Shown here piece by piece: positions 58,566 to 64,000 of a stretch of DNA of 64,000 bases; within the stretch, counting starts at the first letter, position 1; every line of letters starts with the position of its first letter. The stretch spans positions 1-64,000 of the forward strand of contig NZ_NQKI01000013.1 of NCBI RefSeq assembly GCF_002269125.1, in the 5' to 3' direction. A program made the translations under genes and the position numbers. The notes below the pieces were generated by a model. It saw only the letters and a program-made list of their open reading frames with translations, was not told the DNA's origin and ran no database searches. The DNA is from Pseudomonas lundensis. GTDB taxonomy: Bacteria > Pseudomonadota > Gammaproteobacteria > Pseudomonadales > Pseudomonadaceae.

Positions 58566-59642
58566 CTAACGGTGAAACGTAAACCGGTCCTTGCCCGCGT
58601 TTTTTGATTCATACAGCGCCTTGTCGGCCTTGGCCAACGCCTGATTAAGGGTGTCCAGGTCCCCAACCCTGACCAGGCCGATGCTGACGGTCACAGGATG
58701 TGCTGCCGGGTCGTTACGCACCCGGCTGCACAGCGCCGCCATCAACATTTCGACATCATCACGCCGCACACCGGACAAGTACACCGCGAACTCTTCGCCG
58801 CCCAACCGCGCATATTCATAGCCCTGCATGACGGTCTTGATACTGGCGGCGGTGCGCTTGAGCACCTCATCGCCGATGTCATGCCCGTACAGGTCATTCA
58901 CTTTTTTGAAATTGTCGATGTCGATCATCGCCAGATAATGATCCTGTTCGCGCGGCGTGTGGGTCAGTAATTCAGTGGCGCGGGTCATGAAGGAGCGTCG
59001 GTTGGGAATCTCGGTCAGGGTGTCGATGTAGGCCTGGGTCAGCAACAGTTTGGACATCGTGTAGTTGTAGAGTTTGATACGTCGCAGCTTGAAAAAACTG
59101 TAGATGGTCAGGCCGCTGAGAAACACGTAGTAGCTCAGGATCAACGTGCCGCGCAGGTCAAAGAACTCGACGTCGGTCATCCAAAAAGGGTTGAGTACGA
59201 CCCAGGTCACGCCCACGACCGAGAAAAATCCCCAACGGCTAAGCGGCAACACCGCAGCGTTGTAGAGCAGGCTGGAGGTGGCGAGGATCAGCCAGATGGG
59301 CTGCGCGTCACTGGGCAAGCCAAACACGATCAGGCGGATGCCCGTGGTGATTACCAGCACATAAATCAGGTTAAGAACGTCGAAGTGACGGGCCTTGCGG
59401 ATAAACCCGAGCACGATGGTCAAGACCACCATGGTGCCGAAAAAAAGCATAGAGAGCGCGGTAAAGCCCTGAAGCCCCTTAAAGCTGACGATCAGATCAA
59501 ACAGCAGCCAGATGACAATGCTGGAGATGTAGGTAAGACGGCAAAAGGTGCGTAGTTTTTCAAAGTCGTGTTGAGCGAATTCAGCTTGCAAGGCGGGCGG
59601 CGCGGCGTGCTTTGAGATTTCATTTTCCAGGGTCTTGAGCAT
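58566..59642 (-). CDS. membrane-bound GGDEF diguanylate cyclase
   Basis: A 358-aa enzyme predicted to make cyclic di-GMP. Residues 35-190 form about six transmembrane helices of sensor type. The GGDEF domain (about 200-357) carries the active-site motif GGEEF in YARLGGEEFAVYLSG and the DTLTEIPNRRSFM start typical of active cyclases. The RxxD inhibitory site is not seen at its normal place (MQGY is found before EYARLGGEEF), so product inhibition may be absent. No partner gene adjoins it. Confidence 0.9.
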   Translation of the reverse strand: MLKTLENEISKHAAPPALQAEFAQHDFEKLRTFCRLTYISSIVIWLLFDLIVSFKGLQGFTALSMLFFGTMVVLTIVLGFIRKARHFDVLNLIYVLVITTGIRLIVFGLPSDAQPIWLILATSSLLYNAAVLPLSRWGFFSVVGVTWVVLNPFWMTDVEFFDLRGTLILSYYVFLSGLTIYSFFKLRRIKLYNYTMSKLLLTQAYIDTLTEIPNRRSFMTRATELLTHTPREQDHYLAMIDIDNFKKVNDLYGHDIGDEVLKRTAASIKTVMQGYEYARLGGEEFAVYLSGVRRDDVEMLMAALCSRVRNDPAAHPVTVSIGLVRVGDLDTLNQALAKADKALYESKNAGKDRFTFHR

Positions 59643-59808
59643 TGCAAGCCTTGATCACGGTCGTTGAAGGGAGCGTTCAGCGGTCGTGGGTCCGAGTCAT
59701 CAAGGGGGCCAAGACAACGCCTCCCGGACCACGCACCGATAACCCTAGCAGGAGTTGGAGGGTTAGCCGTGCGGATCGTTCAGGGGCAGGCCAAAGAAAG
59801 GCGCGTGC

Positions 59809-60525
59809 TCAATCGACGTGCGCAAGCACCTCGCCCACGCTGCGACGGCGGGCATAGTGTTCACTGGTACGGATCAGGGTTTCGAGGTCTTGCGGGGTGA
59901 CGTCGATAAACGCGTCCATCTCGGCCAATGCCTGTTGCAGGTCCTTGGCGGTAATGCCCGGATCACCGTCGACAGGAGGGGCGATCACGTTGGGCGCCGG
60001 TTCGGCAGTTTTTTTCGGGTAGCGCACCCGGGTCAGGTTGTTGTAGGCCAGCGCCGCCAGCAGCATGCACACGGCACTGAGCATGACCGGGGCCAGCAGC
60101 TCCCAGCCCAGGCGGGCGCTGTCCGGGTCGGCCAGTACCACCAGCAAGGCCAGCGCACCGGCGGGCGGATGCAGGCAGCGCAACAGGCACATCACCACCA
60201 GCGCGAGGCCGACTGCCAGGCAAGCGCTGGTCAGGTCGCGGCCCAAATAATGTGCAACGAGCAAGGACACAACTGTGGCGCACAGGTAGCCGCCGAGTAT
60301 GGACCAGGGCTGTGCCAGGGCGCCGGAAGAGACGGCAAACAACAGGATGGCGGAGGCACCCAGCGGTCCGATCAGGTGCAGGGCGACCGGCAGGCCGAAG
60401 AAACGGCTGCACAGCCAAACACTGAACAGGGTACCCAGGGAGACGCCAATGGCGGCGCGGCTCCATTCGATGGGGCGGGTATTTGTAGCCGCAGGCAAAA
60501 GGCGGCTGATCCAGCGGATTGGCAT
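59809..60525 (-). CDS. HPP family membrane protein, no CBS domains
   Basis: A 238-aa protein of the HPP family, related to nitrite transporters of plastids and cyanobacteria. Four hydrophobic segments are visible, with HPPAG at 119-123 in the family core. Many bacterial members carry a C-terminal CBS pair; here the linker (ALAEMDAFIDVTPQDLETLIRTSE) is kept but the protein stops shortly after. No CBS sequence follows in any frame that I could see. The transported ion is uncertain. Confidence 0.82.
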   Translation of the reverse strand: MPIRWISRLLPAATNTRPIEWSRAAIGVSLGTLFSVWLCSRFFGLPVALHLIGPLGASAILLFAVSSGALAQPWSILGGYLCATVVSLLVAHYLGRDLTSACLAVGLALVVMCLLRCLHPPAGALALLVVLADPDSARLGWELLAPVMLSAVCMLLAALAYNNLTRVRYPKKTAEPAPNVIAPPVDGDPGITAKDLQQALAEMDAFIDVTPQDLETLIRTSEHYARRRSVGEVLAHVD

Positions 60526-60701
60526 GGTGGAGAACGTCCGGGAGAGTCAGGCAGCAGGTCAAAAAAGGGCTTGGCGGGGGACCCGGCAAGCCCTTGAACT
60601 GTTCCTTCATGGGGGAAGGGACCGGCGTAGTCTGACCTGCGCCGATACAATCCGCAAATTCATAATAATGAGGGTTGAGTGCAATAGTTTTGATGTTTGG
60701 T

Positions 60702-60884
60702 TTAGCTGGCCAGGCCCGGTCGTGTCTCTGCCAGTTTGCCAAGCACCCGGTCATGAACGTCATTGCTCAACAATTGATGTTCCAGAAATTCATGCAGGTC
60801 GACGCTGGGGCTCATTGAACCTTTGAGTACAAGCAAAGCATCGCGAAGTTTAACCAACCTGCTTAGTTCAGGTGTGTGCATCAT
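60702..60884 (-). CDS. hypothetical 60-aa protein
   Basis: A short frame starting with two Met codons behind AGGCGAG. The product is helical and mixed-charge (LSRLVKLRDALLVLKG, VDLHEFLEHQLLSNDVHDRVLGKL), without membrane segments, which looks protein-like rather than random. I do not recognise a family. It lies between the HPP gene and a non-coding stretch, on the same strand as both neighbours. Confidence 0.45.
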   Translation of the reverse strand: MMHTPELSRLVKLRDALLVLKGSMSPSVDLHEFLEHQLLSNDVHDRVLGKLAETRPGLAS

Positions 60885-61448
60885 TTCTCGCCTGTCGGCC
60901 AATGGCCGGACGATTTCACGGGGGGGCAGAGTGCATGGGCGGATTGCTCGGGCAGGTCACGGTCGTTGGCCAAAAAAACTTCACTCGTCATGTTGTACTC
61001 CATTTATCCAGGGACTTTGGGCGCGCTTCCTTGATGACAATTCAAGGGCCGCACACAGGTGTGCAATCCCTTGAAACAACAGGTCTGGGGTGGTGGGCTC
61101 AGCGAATCGGTTTAAGGGTGGGAACACATCGCGTGGCAGCAGCCAGCGGCAGATCTGGCAGCGATACAACGGGTGACACAAACGGCGTTTACACGGCCCG
61201 AGATCTTAGATCCAAAGGGGCGATTGTAAGGCCGCTTGCGAGGGACATGTTGTCAGGCAGTGAGTAGCTGACGATAAGATTTACGGAGAAAGTCGTAGGA
61301 TCTTTCAAATATCGAAGAAAGGGTTTTCGGTTGCCCTTTACTGACGCTATTCGATCCAAGGTTGGACACCTGTTGATGCAAAAGCCTTACAACACTAGTC
61401 GACCGCCCTCAGCCCTATTGGGTTACAGGCTTTTGCATCGGGATCGCA
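60885..61448. other. 564-base region without recognised gene
   Basis: Open frames here (a plus-strand frame of 131 codons and a minus-strand one of 66) have no recognisable family and atypical composition. The right end holds a 13-base inverted repeat. No tRNA-like or transposase remnants were recognised. Confidence 0.45.
61375..61439. repeat. 13-base perfect inverted repeat, 39-base spacer
   Basis: GATGCAAAAGCCT (61375-61387) and AGGCTTTTGCATC (61427-61439) pair perfectly. It begins 9 bases behind the inositol regulator stop, so it could end that transcript. The wide spacer also fits a miniature inverted-repeat element. No target duplication is obvious. Confidence 0.6.
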
Positions 61449-62369
61449 TTAATCATCAAACCCGACCTGCTCATGGATCTCGTCAACCTTCAGTTCAAGG
61501 CGATACGCCACTGCAATGAACAATGCCTGACACAAGCACAACGTCGCGCTGAGCGAACGGAACGCAAAGGAACTGCCTTCATTGACCAGCAACACACTGT
61601 TGGCGCGCTTGGCCAGCGGTGACAGGTTGCTGTCGGTGATGATCAGGGTCTTGGCCTGATGCAGCTGGGCAATGCGCAGGCAATGCTGGGTCTCTTTGCC
61701 ATAGGGAGTGAAGCTGATGGCAATTACCAGGTCGTTGGCGCGCACGCTGCGCATTTGCTCGCGGTAACTGCCACCCAGGCCTGAGACCAGATGAATGCGC
61801 TTGTTGGTGTGTTGCAGGTTGTAGACCAGGTAGTCAGCGACTGCGAAGGAACGTCGTACGCCGACCACGTAAATATTGTCGGCATTAACGACAAGGTCCA
61901 CGGCTTTGTCGAAGGCCAGATCATCCAGTTCCAGCCCCAGGCGTTCGATGCCGGACAGCGTGGCATTGATGCACTCGCGCGCCAGATCGCCGCCGCTGGC
62001 TTTCTGCGACTTGTTGGCAATCATGTTGCGAATGCGTTGCTGGTAATTCTGCACCGGGGTGGTTTTGTGGGTGTACGCCTCGCGGAACAGGGCCTGCATT
62101 TCGCTGAAACCACTGAACCCGAAGCGTTGGGAAAACCGCACGATGGCCGACGGGTGCACGTCGCACTCGCGGGCGATATCGCTGATGCGATCCACCATGA
62201 TGCGGTCACTTTGCTGGCTCATGTAGCTGGCGATCCGCTTGAGCTGGCGCGGCAGGCTTTCGTATTCCTCGGTAATGAGTTGCAACAGGCGCTCGGCACT
62301 CACCGGCGGGCTGGTCAATGCGCGCTCTGGCGTTGGCTCGACGGATGCCGGCTGATCGGTGGATGACAT
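61449..62369 (-). CDS. iolR: RpiR-family regulator, probable myo-inositol repressor
   Basis: A 306-aa regulator with an N-terminal helix-turn-helix of the RpiR type (about 28-105: RIMVDRISDIARECDVHPSAIVRFSQRFGFSGF) and a C-terminal SIS sugar-phosphate-binding domain (about 145-285: NIYVVGVRRSFAVADYLVYN, AISFTPYGKETQHCLR). HexR is another Pseudomonas member, but divergence from iolC marks this one as the inositol-catabolism regulator IolR. AAGGA precedes the ATG. Two IolR-like operators lie in the shared intergenic region. Confidence 0.87.
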   Translation of the reverse strand: MSSTDQPASVEPTPERALTSPPVSAERLLQLITEEYESLPRQLKRIASYMSQQSDRIMVDRISDIARECDVHPSAIVRFSQRFGFSGFSEMQALFREAYTHKTTPVQNYQQRIRNMIANKSQKASGGDLARECINATLSGIERLGLELDDLAFDKAVDLVVNADNIYVVGVRRSFAVADYLVYNLQHTNKRIHLVSGLGGSYREQMRSVRANDLVIAISFTPYGKETQHCLRIAQLHQAKTLIITDSNLSPLAKRANSVLLVNEGSSFAFRSLSATLCLCQALFIAVAYRLELKVDEIHEQVGFDD

Positions 62370-62525
62370 AGAGGTGTCCTTATCAATGGCGCTGGGTGGT
62401 CACGGGGGCAGGTTTTTTAGCTGCGCAGTCTACAGGGTAGGTGCAAATAAAATCCTGACCAGCCGATCAATCCAGCGTGGGCTGAATCGATGCACGCGGG
62501 AAAATCATCGCGGCGCATGCAATAT

Positions 62526-62539
62526 GGAACAAAAATTCT
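62526..62539. promoter_or_regulatory. IolR operator candidate 1
   Basis: GGAA-CAAAAA-TTCT matches the GGAA-N6-TTCC site known for RpiR-type IolR of Sinorhizobium in seven of eight fixed positions. It lies midway between iolR and iolC. Confidence 0.55.
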
Positions 62540-62554
62540 ACATTAAAAAATTAT

Positions 62555-62568
62555 GGAATAAATATTGT
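62555..62568. promoter_or_regulatory. IolR operator candidate 2
   Basis: GGAA-TAAATA-TTGT matches GGAA-N6-TTCC in six of eight fixed positions. Its centre is 29 bases from that of candidate 1, almost three helical turns, so two dimers could bind on one face of the DNA. Confidence 0.45.
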
Positions 62569-62663
62569 TTATTGCGCTGTGACGTTTTAGTCTTCATCCC
62601 ACTTACAGCGCTTGGGCCCTGACGGGTGCCACGTGCAGGCTGATAAAAATAACAGGAGCCACC

Positions 62664-64000
62664 ATGGGACAGACTCGTTTTGCCGCAGGCCGTGATTTGG
62701 ATGTGATCTGCCTGGGCCGTTTGGGCGTCGACCTTTACTCGCAACAAGTCGGGGCGCGGCTGGAAGATGTCAGCAGCTTTGCCAAATACCTCGGCGGCTC
62801 TTCGGCCAACATTGCGTTCGGTACGGCACGGCTGGGCTTGCGTTCGGCCATGCTGAGCCGCGTCGGGGACGATCATATGGGGCGTTTCCTGCTGGAGTCG
62901 CTGGCCCGTGAAGGCTGTGACGTCAGCGGCATCACGGTTGACCCGCAGCGTCTGACGGCGCTGGTATTGCTGGGCCTGAAAGACCGCGAAACCTTTCCCC
63001 TGGTGTTCTACCGCGAAAACTGCGCCGACATGGCACTGCGCGCCGACGACATCGACCCGGCCTTTATTGCCTCAAGCAAAGCGCTGCTGATTACCGGGAC
63101 CCATTTTTCTACCGAGGGCGTGTATCAGGCCAGCATTCAGGCCCTGGATTACGCCGCGCAGCACAACGTCAAACGGGTGCTGGACATCGACTATCGCCCG
63201 GTGTTGTGGGGGCTGGCCGGCAAGGCTGACGGGGAAACGCGCTTTGTCGCTGACGAGAAAGTCAGCGCCCACGTGCAATCGATCCTGCCGCGTTTCGACC
63301 TGATCGTCGGCACCGAAGAAGAATTTTTGATCGCGGGGGGCGGCACGGATTTGCTGGCGGCCTTGCGTAAGGTGCGTTCGCTGACCGACGCCACGTTGGT
63401 GGTCAAGCTGGGGCCGCAAGGTTGCACGGTGATTCATGGCCAGATCCCGGCCCGCCTGGAAGACGGCGCCATTTACCCCGGTGTGCGCGTTGAAGTCCTC
63501 AACGTACTCGGGGCAGGGGATGCCTTCATGTCGGGCTTTCTCAGTGGTTGGCTGGAAGACGCCAGTGACGAGCGTTGCTGCCAGTTAGCCAATGCCTGCG
63601 GAGGCCTGGTGGTGTCACGGCATGCTTGCGCGCCCGCCATGCCCACCCGGGCTGAACTCGACTACCTGTTTAACAGCCCGGTGCCCATCACCCGGCCGGA
63701 TCAGGACACTGCGCTGCAACGTCTGCATCAAGTCAGCGTCCCTCGCAAGCAATGGAAACAGCTGTTTGTGTTTGCCTTCGATCATCGCTGGCAACTGCTG
63801 GAAATAGCGCAGCAGTACGGCCGTGACCCGAACAGCATATGCGCCTTGAAGCAGCTGTTCATCCAGGCGGTCGAGCGTGTTGAAACCGATTTGCGGCGCC
63901 AGGGCATCGAAGCCGATGTGGGCCTGCTGGCCGATCAACGGTTTGGCCAGGACGCGTTGAATGCCGCCAGCGGCCGTGGCTGGTGGATTGCCCGTCCGGT
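62664..64000 (+). CDS. iolC: 5-dehydro-2-deoxygluconokinase IolC fused to DUF2090 (partial)
   Basis: The frame is open from this ATG to the window edge (445 codons) and continues beyond it. Residues 1-330 form a PfkB kinase that phosphorylates 5-dehydro-2-deoxy-D-gluconate in myo-inositol breakdown: DLDVICLGRLGVDLYSQQ, YLGGSSANIAFG and VLNVLGAGDAFMSGF with the catalytic Asp. From about 360 the DUF2090 aldolase-like domain begins (WKQLFVFAFDHRWQLLEI), as in other Pseudomonas and rhizobial IolC fusions. AGGAG lies upstream. It is presumably the first gene of an iol operon to the right. Confidence 0.93.
   Translation, partial: MGQTRFAAGRDLDVICLGRLGVDLYSQQVGARLEDVSSFAKYLGGSSANIAFGTARLGLRSAMLSRVGDDHMGRFLLESLAREGCDVSGITVDPQRLTALVLLGLKDRETFPLVFYRENCADMALRADDIDPAFIASSKALLITGTHFSTEGVYQASIQALDYAAQHNVKRVLDIDYRPVLWGLAGKADGETRFVADEKVSAHVQSILPRFDLIVGTEEEFLIAGGGTDLLAALRKVRSLTDATLVVKLGPQGCTVIHGQIPARLEDGAIYPGVRVEVLNVLGAGDAFMSGFLSGWLEDASDERCCQLANACGGLVVSRHACAPAMPTRAELDYLFNSPVPITRPDQDTALQRLHQVSVPRKQWKQLFVFAFDHRWQLLEIAQQYGRDPNSICALKQLFIQAVERVETDLRRQGIEADVGLLADQRFGQDALNAASGRGWWIARP

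Noticed and set aside
60872..61267. A 131-codon plus-strand frame in the gap before the inositol regulator
   Set aside because: No start signal, no domain, and a composition unlike the neighbouring genes.
61449..62369. Calling the RpiR regulator HexR
   Set aside because: HexR is a close relative in Pseudomonas but normally flanks zwf/pgl/eda. Here the gene is divergent from iolC with IolR-like sites, so an inositol regulator fits better.
1..64000. CRISPR arrays, tRNA or rRNA genes, transposases
   Set aside because: No repeat-spacer pattern, cloverleaf or transposase-like protein was recognised by reading; a tRNA or CRISPR search program would be decisive.

Overview
This window comes from a Pseudomonas chromosome, most likely of the fluorescens/syringae side of the genus. 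The evidence is the gene set and its arrangement: RsmE-type CsrA, a MuxABC-OpmB efflux operon, orphan ccoN/ccoQ, ccoG beside a MocR regulator, DUF3203, DUF3087 and DUF4946 proteins, a TreS-maltokinase fusion, and an RpiR regulator divergent from iolC. I see no rRNA, tRNA, CRISPR array, transposase or prophage block. The species cannot be fixed from this sequence alone.

Left part (1-16.2 kb): housekeeping and accessory genes. They are an Lrp/AsnC regulator whose N-terminus looks scrambled by two compensating indels, an unknown protein divergent from a free-standing GH19 endolysin, DUF3087, nucleotide nucleosidase ppnN, YbjQ, the lysozyme inhibitor Ivy, a glycine-zipper DUF1269 protein, rsmE, and a SPOR lipoprotein. 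A three-gene RND efflux operon (pump, adaptor, outer-membrane factor), a small lipoprotein, a MocR regulator and ccoG follow.

Centre (16.5-40.3 kb): two convergent operons for trehalose and alpha-glucan metabolism. The plus-strand operon glgE-treS/mak-glgB turns trehalose into maltose, maltose 1-phosphate and branched alpha-glucan. The minus-strand operon glgA-treZ-malQ-treY-DUF2934-glgX makes, trims and rearranges glucan and releases trehalose from it. Together they form a cycle between a compatible solute and a polymer. In front of glgE lies a gene for a stand-alone, gap-free paralogue of the GlgE N-terminal domains without the catalytic barrel, and two very small minus-strand genes (DUF3203 and a proline-rich 56-aa protein). 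Directly behind glgX, and translationally coupled to one another, are four genes that are not glucan enzymes: an acyl-CoA-dehydrogenase-like flavoprotein, a PIG-L (LmbE) deacetylase, a NodS-like methyltransferase and a family 2 glycosyltransferase. They look like a small biosynthetic pathway for an unknown, possibly acyl-amino-sugar product, and are the best candidate in the window for an undescribed system.

Right part (40.8-64 kb): a copper-type DUF411 protein with a CopR-like site, a DUF4946 protein, a serine/threonine permease, hldD, transaldolase, an orphan cbb3 oxidase ccoQ-ccoN pair, a DUF3313 lipoprotein, tpx with a strong terminator, muxA-muxB-muxC-opmB, a GGEEF diguanylate cyclase, an HPP membrane protein and a small unknown ORF. 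The myo-inositol regulator (RpiR family) is divergent from iolC, which runs off the right edge; their shared intergenic region carries two IolR-like operators.
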